The translations under genes were made by a program, and so were the position numbers. Below, piece after piece: positions 1-12,800 of a stretch of 64,000 bases of DNA; positions within the stretch are counted from its first letter, which is position 1; each line of letters begins with the position of its first letter. This DNA is from Lottia gigantea (Eukaryota > Mollusca > Gastropoda > Lottiidae): the NCBI RefSeq assembly GCF_000327385.1, contig NW_008709333.1:845545-909544 (forward strand), written 5' to 3'. The notes below the pieces were generated by a model. The model had not been told where the DNA came from. It saw nothing but the letters and a program-made list of their open reading frames with translations, and searched no databases.

Positions 1-290
1 CAGACTAAGACCAACTTTTGCTTGAAAGGGAAGCTCTGTTAACCCTGCCAGTACCAACTGACCAGACCATGATAGTCTACTGTACACTATTTCCAACTTC
101 TGTTACTAATAAAAGGTTAATTCCTTCTTATCTCATTCATTTAAGCTTCATTAAAATCAATTAAAGAATAAATTAGACAAGGGAAACCCGAGGCTGTTTC
201 ACTCAGAACTGTATCGTTTATCGTCTACATTCCAGTATAGGATCTCACCCCTATAGTGTGGATCTAGGAAGGGATTTAGTCATATATTTA

Positions 291-454
291 GGGCCATATG
301 CAGGGCTCGTACTTTACCTAAACTTTGACTTAAGTTAGACTCAACTCGAACTTTAAGTATGCACCGGTCGATCTTTACGAAAGTCGCGCTTTGTAAAGTT
401 GGATTTTAGCCAAAGTTCAACTTTAGTAAAGGTAAGAGCGCCGTATACGGCCCC
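291..454. mobile_element. Small foldback (MITE-like) element
   Basis: The left end GGGCCATATGCAGGGCTCGT and the reverse complement of the right end (GGGGCCGTATACGGCGCTC) match with a few differences, followed on both sides by TAC(C)TTTAC-like sequence. The inside also folds back through repeated CTTTA/TAAAG words. It has no coding capacity. The family is not recognised. Confidence 0.45.
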
Positions 455-1659
455 AAGCCTATATTTTCGTCATTGTGTATAGAGCATATATTATGATCGC
501 TAACTTGTATGTTGTTGGATTATGATTCTGTAACAGTTGTTTAGACTGACAAATTTGTCTAGTTTTATGAAAAGATCTAGTCTTACAGCTTATTTCTGGC
601 TCTCACAGTGAGAGTAAACTCTAGAAATAGCTTGGCTAAAATGTAAAGAGTTATAGCCTACGACCCACTTTTGATAACTTATGACAATGCCTATGAAACA
701 ATGATAAAACGGCGGTGAAATATTTCAACACTATATCAAATAGCAAGGTACTTGACATGATTGTTACTATAGTAAATAAAAACTATCAAAAATATGAAAC
801 TGAATACCATATGGTCATCATATCAAAGATATAATCTTCCCGCCAAAACTCTCCCACAGTGTCGCCATGTTGTGATACCACGTCACGTGACAACTGGACT
901 CCATATGAATATACATAATTATGCACGTGTGTTTCGTGTATCAAAGAGCAGCAGACGAGAATATCGAGTGTATCTGGTGTGAACAGATCTTCTGTCAATA
1001 TTTTGATTCAAATTCTCGTCTGTTCAAGGTGGATTGGACCGTGGTCAACGTCTTATACCCCACGACCTCGTTACACATGCAAGCCTCAAAGGAGCAGGAG
1101 CTGGTTGTAGCATGGTTGTTAATGCAGTGTGCAATGGAGGAATTTTGCTAGAATGGCGACTCTATTTTTAATTTCTAACTTGCCAGGGAACTTTAGCGTG
1201 CGCAGCCTATTTATTGTACCCCCACTTCATTTTTAACAAATTTCAAAATATGATTGGTATTCTCTTTGGCCCAAAATATTTGTCAGAATTTACAAATTCA
1301 CTGCCATTTTTCAAAAAGTTCTTTAAGGGACCCCTCTCCATGAGAGATTTGTGCCTTTGCGCCCCTTAAAGTGCGTATTTCCCCTATTTCATAAGAAATG
1401 ACGTATGGTTCTTACACGGAATGCTAGCACCGCCACTGCATGGCAGCTGTTTCTAATTCATCCTTAGAGTTCTCTCGGTCACCAAGTGTCCAGATCATAA
1501 CTAAACTATGATCAGAATGTGTCTCCGTCTCACAAAGTATCTGGTGAATGTTTATAGACATACTGAAATCTCATCCCTTGTTTTTATTATTACTCAAAAC
1601 CTTAGGGGGTGGGGTCCAGCAGATTCTCTTCATAATAGACGGGCTTAGTGAAAAGAGAG

Positions 1660-1790
1660 CTGGACCCCGTTTCTCAAAATATCGTTAATAAACGTACGAG
1701 GTTAAACGTTATATAAACGAACGATTTGATTACGTTAAAAGTAGCGTTTTTCTTAACTTAACGTGTAAGTATTTTGTAGAAACGGGGCTG
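1660..1790. mobile_element. Small foldback (MITE-like) element
   Basis: The ends read CCCCGTTTCTCAAAATA on the left and, reverse-complemented, CCCCGTTTCTACAAAATA on the right, a near-perfect terminal inverted repeat around 130 bp of AT-rich DNA. A further inverted word, GGGGTCCAGC at about 1612 against GCTGGACCCC at about 1659, lies just outside the left end. No open frame. Confidence 0.45.
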
Positions 1791-2200
1791 TTGTCTTAGA
1801 AAAGAAATAATATAGTTTCGAACAGGAGCCAAAATACGCTAGGCTTTACGAAGGAAAAAATCAGGTATACAGGGGGATTGAAATGTTTCCAAAATGGAAT
1901 TAGACGTAGGAATTGAGGTAGACTGTCCTGCAACTGTCGTAAAGAATATAACAATGGCTATATTTTCGAAATATGAAATAAAATATCGGGTAGATATCTT
2001 AAGAGGTGGATCTTGAAAAGTCCCCATACTTAACGACTAGATTTAGACAATATATCTAGAAGTTTAGATGAAGCTGGTAGTAGACAGAGACCTAAGAGAT
2101 CTCACGGCCAACCATGAAAGTTAAACTTACGCTCTGTAACATATTCAGATGCAGCTCTACGGAAACTGCCGAGAATTGCCGAAAGGGGGGAGAAAAATAA

Positions 2201-2430
2201 TGAAATGAATGGAGTTTTACGTCCTACTTTTCTGCACCATGTGAGCTAATGAGGACGGACAACACCATGCAGGGTGCAATGAGGGAAATTTTACTAGCAC
2301 GGCGACATTAGCCTGCTCTTTTTCGATTTCCAACTGTCGAGAGATCTTTAACGTGCACAGCCTGTAGCACACGGGGCCTCAATTTATTGTCCCATCCAAA
2401 CGAGTAGACACTTTTTCCATGTCAGAGGAG
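2201..2430 (+). repeat. Dispersed ~240-bp element, full-length-like copy
   Basis: This copy begins with ATGAATGGAGTTTTACGTCC and carries the internal landmarks GCTAATGAGGAC, CATGCAGGGTGCAATGAGGG, TTTCCAACTG and GTGCACAGCCTGTAGCA, then GTCCCATCC near the end. The same order of landmarks occurs at 63105-63330 (plus) and 59640-59810 (minus), so this is a true repeat family. I see no clear RNA polymerase III A and B boxes, so I cannot say whether it is a SINE or a non-autonomous DNA element. Confidence 0.7.
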
Positions 2431-3229
2431 AGATCTGGATTAACAAAATAAGAACAAAGTGATACATATTGATACAATTTTATTATTATTATTACTTTTT
2501 GGCACTAAAATTATAATATATTTTATATATCTGATTTCTTGCACATTTCCCTTTTATACAACGTTTCTATAGATTACATTCTTATCAATGGTTTTTAATT
2601 TTAACATACAGATATCTTGCTTATAAGAAAAAATGAAAATGGGCAAAGGATGTGTATTAGTAGTAATATCAAAATTTGAAAAAATATTTCATAAATTAAC
2701 AACACAGTAACAAAAATTCAAAAACGAAAAATTTTGAAAATAAAATGTTACTTAAAATTTTGAGTTCTACAGTTGCTGATTTAGAAAAAAACAGTTGAGT
2801 AGAAATCTACATACATATTGTAGTTCAGTGAAGGCCTCAATCAAGTAAAGGGAGACTACCTTTATTACGATATTGTATTATCAGACCACAGTTAACTAAC
2901 AAAATATAATCGGCACCAACAAATGAATATTTTACTAGGTTAGAAAACTATTGAGAAGATCAATTGGGGAGGGAAGTTCAAACAGGAAGGTGAGTTATTT
3001 TATTTCATCATGATACAGATGGAATTGTTTGTATCTTGTGAGGCACTGTAGTTGTCTATGGACAGGAGACTGAGTTTTGTCAATTAAAAAAAATGTAATT
3101 TGGAATATCAGTCTCAAAACAGTATTTATTTTTTAGATGCATTTAAATGGGACTTTGGAAAAACTTTAGAAAAATAATAAAAAAGTTTTTATAAGCTTCA
3201 AAACTAGGTGTCCTGAAAAGAATTGTGCA

Positions 3230-3445
3230 GTCATCTGTAGGCAGTATGAGTTCAGCTAATTAGCTGAGGTGAAGTCCAATATTATTCCATATCGACTAGC
3301 TGTCCTGATGAGGATTGTGTATCTAAAACATGAGTATGCAGCATGAGATAAGCTAATGTTAAGTTCTTAATTTTAAAGTGAGTCTCCATTTCGACTAGCT
3401 GTCCTGATGAAGATTGTGTATCTGAAACATGTGCAGGCAGAACAA
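3230..3445 (+). repeat. Hammerhead-type tandem repeat, two monomers plus a piece
   Basis: Two monomers about 99 bp apart each carry GCTGTC followed at once by CTGATGA (3305-3311 and 3404-3410), then a short GAT/ATC hairpin and a GAAAC-like box (AAAAC at 3325-3329; GAAAC at 3424-3428). After the first box come GTA and TGCAGC, which can pair with GCTGT upstream. A third, headless monomer end (GCAGTATGAG ... TTAGCTGAGG) precedes them at about 3240. The arrangement is that of a type I hammerhead ribozyme with a very short stem III, decayed at one or two core positions per copy. It lies antisense to the end of the ORP gene. Confidence 0.55.
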
Positions 3446-3835
3446 CATTATAGCACTGAATTAAATTTATTCAAATCTGTAAAAATCTGAAAAACCTTCA
3501 CAAAAACTGTTTTGAATCAAATCCATTTCATTAATATACACCATTCTGAACACACGGTTTATCCTCTTGTCCAAACTTTAACACTAACACAAATATCCTC
3601 CATTCCTTATAACATACAACACAATCGTTTTTAAAAATTCAAAAAAAAAAAAAAAAAACCACCGTCACTAAATTAGTTAACAAATCTAGATGCCTAGACA
3701 TAAATAATATGTTACCACGGTAACGTAACCAGTTATTATGAAATCAACCAATCACATTGCACAAATACAGTCATGTGATCACCATAATATATAATATATG
3801 GAAGAATATAAATAATGAGTATAACGTTGCTATGG

Positions 3836-6800
3836 TTATTTCATTAACCACTGTAAGACTATTTGTATCAGTAATATTGAAGCCAGCATTATCCAGTCCC
3901 TTCCGAAACCAGGCTGGTTGTTCTGGTTCTCCTGAGCTTGCTGTAAATTAAAGACTTGACGTTGGAGAGTTTTTAACGAAGTATTCACATCTTCTTGCAT
4001 CTTTAAGACTGGATCAACAAGTTTCTTGTAGGCTTCATCATTCAGACGTAACTTTCCTCCGACTTTGCCAGGTTGACGAAGCCCCATCGCTGAAAATAGA
4101 AAATAAGAAAGTAAAAATACACACTTGTTGACCCCATTCATCAATTTGAAAATTGTGCTCCATGTCTCTAATGCAAAGTATCTTACAATCAACTTTTTTT
4201 TCATAAGTATATTTTTCATGGACAATTAAAGATATACACAAAAATATTCTTATCATTTTCTAAAATAAAAAACCAAGGGCCTGATCCTTAACCAATGGCT
4301 CACAACCCCTTAACAACCTATATTGATGATAAGAGACAAAATCTACAGGTTAAAAGTTTTGTTTAATATGAAAAAATCATAAGATTTTTTGAGAAACACT
4401 GGATTTATCTTTCTGAGAAATCTTAAAACATTTCACAAACAGATTCTAAATAATACTATCTGGTAATCATTTATAATCTTAAAATTTCATATCACAATTT
4501 TTAATTCTAACACCAAAATGAATGAACTCATTCACTTATTTATATAAAAAAAATTGAGTTTTACATCCAACTTTTTTTGGATTTGATTTTAATAAGGACC
4601 ACATGCAGTGTGAAATGAGGGAAATTTTACCAAGACAGCATTATGAGCTTACTCTATTCAATTCTTTGGAAAGATGTCTAATGTGCACAGCCTGGAGTAC
4701 AGAGTTTCATCTACAGCAATTAAGCAGTTTTAATTATCACTTGTACATAGACCACTGATTTGTAAATAGTTTAAAGTTTACCAGAGTTTGGAAAAAAGGT
4801 AGAAATTCTAAAATGTCAAATCGTGCATTTAGGTTTAAACTTTAACACTCCAATAATACAAGGGGATTATTTGTGCCACCAGGATTGTGATTTCTTCTCA
4901 AGGGAGATAACTATATTTAGTCCTTGAATACAAACATTTTTGGTTTTTATTAAGACTGTTACTTTATTAGTAGTTGCCTTTTCAGCACAGCTAGCAAGTC
5001 ATATATCTCTCTTAAGTTAAAAGCAATGAATATAAATGAAAAGGTCATCTAAAAAGCTTATGAAGTTGAAATTATCAAATAGGCACCATTGTTGCTGTGA
5101 TGAACACAAAACTGAAAATATGTCATTCATTTTAGCTTGTAGAATAATAAACAAACAAATTCAGTGAAGTCAATATAAACGACTTTGAAAAATGCATAGA
5201 AGTGATTTTCATTTAATTGCAGATGAACAATGAGTCAGATTACCAATCTGAAAAGTACCATAAGTAGTTGAAACTAAACTCTGTTCACTTGATAAGATAT
5301 AATAAAGAAAATGATAAATCCCTTGATAATATATTATAAAAGTCACCTAGGTAAAAAAGACAGCCAATTTCATATATATTTCAGAAGATTAAATGAAAAG
5401 TTCCAGAATTCAGAATAAAATAGAATTTATCATGCAAGAGATTAGAATAGAGAAAAAGTTTGCCCTCCCCAAACCATAAACTGAGTACTGACTCAAAAAT
5501 ATGAGATGACAGACAAACAAATCTGTCCCCACAAGTTCCTCAGACGTGGCATACAGATTTTATCTTGTCCTAACCATGGTGTAAACACATCAATATATCA
5601 AGTCTGAGGCTGGAAGGGCTAAATTCAGGGCGAACAGGGAGGTAGAGATATATCCACTTTAATTCAAGTTTATAAAAACCAAAACCTTATAGAGTTTGAT
5701 TAAATGCATGAAAAAACTCAAATCCCATTCACCAAATTCAAAAGTTTAGAAATGAAATTTCAATCAAATTTTTCCCTACCCCAAACAATCAGTCCAACTT
5801 TTCAACTGAAATATTCCAGTTAGTTCATGAAAATTTACATTTTATTTTCGTTAAAATAAAAAGAATTTATAAGTGAGTTAATTACACTGTGTATTAGATA
5901 TTGTTACCAAGGCTTCTTACATAATACTTGGCCTTAACCACAAACTCTTAAAGACATCGTAAAGAGGTTTTATTAAATTTTTTATGTGTATCGGGGACAC
6001 TGACTGCATCAATTTGTATCATTCCAATTTTCATTCCGAAGTCTGTAGTTCTTGCAATCATACTAAAACTAATAAGGTGTTTTATGATGTCACTAGAGGG
6101 GAACTACATTATCAATAGTAGCTTCCGGTAACTCCCCTCTAGTGATGTCATAAAACGCCTTAGTTTTCGTGGAATTGCAAGAACCACAGACTTCGGAAAG
6201 AAAAGTGGAATGATGCAAATTGATGCTATCAGTGTCCCGGATACACATAAAACATCTTTACAATCTCTTATTATATCCACCTATACATCCTTTTATATCA
6301 TTATATTCCAAATTAGAAATTTTTTGCAAAAATCAATAAAATAATGAATTATCTGTCCCTTTTGAAGAAATCACAACAATCCAACTGTTTTAAACGCATA
6401 CAAACTTGGAGTTAAATTTCAAAACTCTAAGGTGCTTTTTAGTGCAAACCACACCCAAAATCTAAAACTTTTAAAAGTTTTTACCGACTGGCCAGGGCCA
6501 ATAAATCCCTAAATATTAAAAATAGGGTCAACAGTTTAAATAATTTTTAGCTTTACAATTCAGTTTCTGGGGCATTAATATCATAACGAAAATTAAAACT
6601 GAAAAATTAAAACACTGCAATTGATACCCAATTACAATTCTTCAGCCAATTCTCAAGAACATTGAATCACTGAACACAATTTTATACTATACTACACAAA
6701 TATTAGATGTAAAATACCCTTTATTTGAGTGTATGTGTGCAGTTTTTGAACATAGACAGATCTTTCTAAATTGAGGGTGAGAAATATAGACAGTGACAAA

Positions 6801-9800
6801 TTTTTTCAAATTTTTCAGTCATTATTGAAGGTCTATTGTAATTGACTGTTGATTGTCCAGCACTGAAGGAGCTAAAATGGAAGACCATACTTCACAGGAC
6901 AAAGACCTAGCAATTTCAGTGTTATAAACAGTGCTGCCTTTTTTCTGAAACTGTCTTAAAAAAATTCAACTCACTTGCAGCTTCACTAGAATCACTATCA
7001 TGAATAAGTTCTGGATCGGGAGTAGAACTACCACTTTCTTTCCGTAATTTGGATCCCGAGCCTCTCTGAGATCGTGTCACGCTACGAAATAATTTCTTCT
7101 TCTCCTGTTCCTGACTAGTAATACTCATGGTTCGAACAACAGGTGTTCGGTGTTTTGTGTGCGTCTGTATTTTGAACTCGCGTTCATATTGAAGAAGATC
7201 GTTAATTGGATCCCACGGTCGAACGCTGAAATGGAAAAGGAAAAAAATTTAGTGTTTAATTTAACAATGATTTTGAAATAATAAAGGGTGGGTGAGAGAG
7301 TGAGAGGCTAGCTCAGTAAGCTAAGGATCTCAGGTTTGATGAGAAAGATGAAAGATCTCTCATCTAGGTGTACAGGGTTTGATCCAGATCTTAGTTGTCT
7401 GGAGAGTGCCAATGGAATTCTAAATACAATTTATTCAATGATAAAATTGAGGTCAGAGAGGGTTGATATATAGAAGCACACAGTTGTAAGATAGAACAAT
7501 AAACTGAGGCCCTGTGAGGTAGAGGTTAACATCTAAATTCCCTCAACAGTTGGAAATCAAGTCCATTGTCATCTTTCCTTCACTGCACACTGTATGGCTA
7601 TGGCTTTCTTTATTAGATTCATTGCAGATCAGAAGTACGTAAATCTCCATTATAATTTCAGCTCAACACAAAGTCTAAATCAGACTTACTCAACATATCT
7701 GTACATCCAATCTCCGGAGATAACGTCTCGTTCAAACAACCTCGGAATCCATTCCTCCATCTTAGCTTTCCTCTCTCTAGCTTCCTGTCTCTGTTGTTCC
7801 TCTAATAGATGTTTCTCCTGTGTAGCTCCATGCATATCACTGTTAGTAATGGCTATTCCTACCTTCTCCCATAACCTGAAAAGGACAATACAATAAAGCT
7901 TATATTACTATTACTATATTTTGAGATGTAAGCAGTAGTAAACATAATATATATGTCTGTCTTGTATAGTTCAACTTACTTCTTATTCTATTTATCAATC
8001 TAAATTGAACTGAAAGTGTTAAGCGAATACAGCCAATCACTCTCGACTTAAAGTTTGTTAAACACTAAACCACAATGTTTAAATCTTTCTATCGAGGGCA
8101 CTGATTGGCTGTATTACCTAGCATATTATTCAATCAAATCGCTGCATTTCGTTATACAAGAATAGTGGCTAATGAAATCAAGGAATAAGATAAAGTTCAC
8201 AATGGATTGACATCGTGAAGAAGTGTTCAGTGAACTCACATAATTTACTCCAAATCTACAGGTAAAATTAAAATTTCAAAGGTCATGACCTAACCTTGAC
8301 CTACCTCTCTGATTCAAATGATTCCTGACATTCTAATGGAACTGTATATCTTTTTAATCTTGAGGTCTTCATTTCTTTATTTACTATTAAAAATGGTGAA
8401 GATTCCTGTAAGGATAAATCATTTTCAGACTAATTCAAATAAGATCAATCTTTTGTTCCATTCTTTATAAGCTTTTATTCAAAGTATAGCCACTTCAGTT
8501 AGGGTCTAACGACAGCCCTCTTGGACACTGTCAAATAAACCTTTAGACCAAATTGTTTTAACCAATCAAATTCCTTCACTCTCACAAAATCCCAGTGCTG
8601 GAGAGGAATAAAACTTGATTGCCAAGTGTCCTAGAATAATTTCCCCTTGCTCGTAGGATGACATCTGTCTTCATTAGCCAAATCAGGAGTGAAAAGCAAA
8701 ACATTAAATAAAAATTTCAGAAAGTCAAGTTACATACCCCTGAAGTTTTGTCTTTTATCAATATTTCTTGGTCCCAATGTCCATCTATATGACACAAAGT
8801 GTCCGATCCAACTTTAATTTTACCTGATACTTTATTACTCGCTTCCCCACTTCCTAAAAACGGCTGAAAAATACCAAAAAATATTCAACGTAAATAACTT
8901 TGCATAATTTCTTTACTTAGGGAATTATCTTATTATCTTTTTGACATCCTTTTAAAAGAATCTACATATAGTTATATATACATTTACTTGGTATTTAAAA
9001 ATTAGACAGCTTTTCATTCCATTTATTTGTATTACTGGGGATACTGATAGCATTAATTTGCACCATTTCATTTTTCAATCAGACGTCTGTGATACTTGCA
9101 ATTCTACTAAAACTAAGTGTTTCATGTTGCAAAATGACATTTGTAGTGTTGAGATGGAATAAAACACTCAGTTTTAGTAGAGTTGCAAGGTCCACAGATG
9201 TCTGACTGTAAATTAAAATGGTGTTAATTAATGCTATCAGTATCCCTGATACACATAGAAGCTATCCTGTTACAAGCCCTGTAATTATTAATGCCCCTGC
9301 TCCTACCTTTAGTTTAAACTCCAGGTCACATCTATAACCTGTTTTAGGACAGTTGATGGTAACCTTTCCTCCCATCTCCATAGTTAATGTTCCAATCAAA
9401 ATACCTAAAATATAAACAATTAGAAAATAACAACGAGTCACACTGTCACAGTGTTCTGGACAAGATGAGATTGTATGAACAAACAGAAAGAAGTTCACAA
9501 ACTAATAGGAACATGAGAACATTAAACAACTTTGGACAAGATTTTGATTAACAGAATTGTCTTGCTTGTACGGATTTATATTATGAGAGGGAATTAATTA
9601 TTGATCACCTTTAAAAAATTCTTGACCACATGAGAGAACGAACATGAGAAAATTTTCAAAGGCAGTTAGTTTAGACATGATGGTCCCATTCCAAGCTGAT
9701 GTTACGATTCCAATGATCCAATGATTGAACTATAATCCATTCTTGATCCAATAAGCATGTCTTTATGACGCTGACACGGATCAGGTTTGAAATAAGACAA

Positions 9801-12800
9801 GAATATCCAGTCTTACCTTTACAATGTGCGTAGGGCATGGTGATAAAATAATCTTCACCACGTTTTAAAAAGGTTAATTTGGCTGTTCCATCTAATATTG
9901 CAGATATTGAATTACCTGGAAAATATCACAGTGTTATTGAGTTTCATATATATCAGTAAAACAGAGACAAGATTTATATTCCTATCCAGAAGTTAAATCA
10001 ATTAATCCTTATTGTACTTTAAAAAATCTCATATCTATCTTAAAAATAGTTCACAGAACAAACCAAGATACATCTCATCCACAAAGACATCCTGATCGAC
10101 GAATCAAAGTCCGATGACCTTGAATAAGTCATCTTTACTCATAGTTCCAGTCGACCCAGCTGTAAATGGGTACAGATAATCCAGGAAAAATCAATGCCAA
10201 GAGGTTTGGCCAAGGACGAGCTAGTAGAAAGGATCCTTAACTGTGAACCTAAGTTATTATTCTTGTAAAATATAGTTCTTTCTTTCTCTCTTTATCTCAC
10301 AGAAAATAACTTGATTTTAATAAACTAAAACCTATTTCTTGTTAATTTCAATGACTTACAAATCTTATATACTGCAAAAACATTGTAATTATCTGTTACC
10401 TTATAGACATTTCAAAATATATCAGGAGTTCTGCTGATCAACATTAAGTAAGAAAAACCAAAGAAATTGGATAATAAAATAAAAGGTAACCTACCGTAGA
10501 ATTTGGATTTAGCGAGAATACTACCACTTATACTAAAACCATCATGACGATTGGTGATATGAAACGCTGATACAGGGGGATGATGGGATATCTAAAACAG
10601 AACAACAAACAATCAAATACTTCATAAAAGTTTCCAGTAAAAGGAAAAAATTGTCACATATATTTCAATACAATAACAGCAATGCTTCCTATCAAAAATT
10701 TAGAATCTATATGAAAGTAAGAAATGAGATAAAATAAAATCATGTTACCTGTTCTGCCATGTAGAAAGTTCGACTATTAGTTTTAGGGTGTCTCCAATAA
10801 CAGCGGAATACCTCTCCAATAATAGGATTATATGGTTTCTTTAGACCCTGAAATTAAATACACTTTTCGTAAGGTCAGAAAAAGGTTTCAGTCATTTGGA
10901 AGTGATGAAATACCAAAGCCCTCATTTGCAATGGAGTTGGGGCATGCTAAATAAACTTACAGTAGAAATAATAAAATAATAGGCGAACTATCTTAACTTT
11001 CCAGAAAAAATTTCCCTCATTGCATACATCAGTATCATCAATTTAATTTATCACACAATCTTCACCTTTGGTTTTTTATAAAAGCCTGCTAGGTACCAGT
11101 GTACGACAGCTTTCATTCTAGAGAAGGGGTCTTCTTGTAATACAGCTCTATAATAAAACAACACAAGATATATTTCAGGTAATAGAACAATAATGGTGTT
11201 TCTATCCAAAATAAACTCATCTTAAATCCCTCAATCTCCAGTCCAAGAAATACAGTAATCTATTTGATTGATAGAACTTAAGAGATGGACCAATGAGATC
11301 AAGAGAATGCTCAAATTATTTTTAGCTAAATAAGTTTTGTGGAAAAGGGATGATGGAATCAACAGGAAGTGTAATTAAACAAGTTGGAACAAGGTTCAGA
11401 ATGACAAGTAAGTGTAGCCAGAATTCAAAACGGCAGAGAAAGGTATAGAAGGGTAGATTGATTGATTGTTGATATATACCGTTCTGTACAGTTTGAATCT
11501 AGAATTAGAACAGATGGAACCTGTTCAGTCCACGTATTCTCAAAATGATCTAGGATGTCCTAGAATCAATGATAAGAAGATAAGAACCAAGGACATCCTA
11601 GCTCTAAGATCATTTCGAGAATACATGGCCTGAACTCTCCAATCAGACACCACACTACAGTAAAGAATATATTTAAAGGGAGATAACTTACTCTGACAAC
11701 ATATCAGCATGATAATAATAATCTGTTAATTTATCTAGAAATGATCGAGGTTCTAAGATAAACGTTGGTAACACGACTTTAGACAGATCCATTCCAGGTC
11801 GAACCTACACAATATAAAAAACATTGATTAACAATAATTATTGACCAATGAACTGTTAAATACTAGTAGCCTTTGTTTCCGTAAAGTTATATTTAGATCA
11901 TGTATATAAAAAATAAGACTGGAAAACCTCTCCCAAATCAACCAGGTGATTGTAAGAAAGAGTGGATTAGGTTTTAAGTTTTTACCTGTTTAACGAGTGT
12001 CCATATTAAACTTTTATTTTCATCATTAACTTCTTCTGTTTGACATTCATCACCTTGCTACAGATAGAAAATAAATAATCTTTATTATAAAAACACACGT
12101 CCGAAAAATAAGTCAATATTTTTTGTAACCCCCCTCGTATAAAAAAGGTCATTTTGATGAACATTCACTATCTCATATGAAGCTATTTGGATAAATTGAA
12201 CCACAGTCCCATCAATTTATTGCCAAGAGGGAGATACAACAATGATAATGTGGATTCTGAAACATGTGTCGACAGCATGAAATGAGCTCTAGTCAATTAC
12301 TAAATAAAAATCAGACAAATAGGTCAGTTGTCTGAAGAACGCATAGCGTGAAACTCTGAGTAACAACATGTTTCAGGTTCTGTTTTGATATCTCTAAAAA
12401 TGAGTCAATATTGAAGAAGTACCTGGCCAAGTTCTTCCTTTTCGTTTTCATAATACTGTGTCTCTACTGGCTGAACGTTGGTGTTATACGTCTTATCATC
12501 TTCAAACTCAGAACAACTCGACTCAGTTTCTGTTTTAATTTCTTCACGATCTGTTTTACAATCTTCATCTAGTCCTGAAATCAGAAATAATATCAATAAT
12601 TAATTTACATCTAAATTTCTTTTCAATATTTACTAAGTATCAGAGAAAAAGCAAATCTATATCAATTATCTTAAGTCTCAGTTCACGTATAAAACTTTGA
12701 ATTTTGAGAAAACTTGATGGCACGTTACAACTAGAGTTGAATTGTTTATAATGCTGTAAGGGTATTTCATTTCTTCCACAAATATAGGTGCCTTGAGTTC

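Larger units (their letters stand above)
1..3835. other. Gene-free left end, repeats only
   Basis: No reading frame here has protein-like composition or splice context; the longest open stretches (about 60-75 codons near 790-1150) are chance. The stretch holds two small foldback elements (291-454, 1660-1790), two copies of the dispersed ~240-bp element (about 1110-1215, diverged; 2201-2430), hammerhead-type tandem repeats (3230-3445) and a poly-A run near 3640-3657. The part just below 3836 must contain the 3' UTR of the minus-strand ORP gene. A minus-strand AATAAA lies at 3471-3466, so the UTR could end near 3450, but this is only a signal match. Confidence 0.6.

Noticed and set aside
7376-7386. 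B-box-like words as true tRNA genes (also near 12795, 42866, 53050)
   Set aside because: None folds into a full cloverleaf with an acceptor stem; they are SINE remnants.
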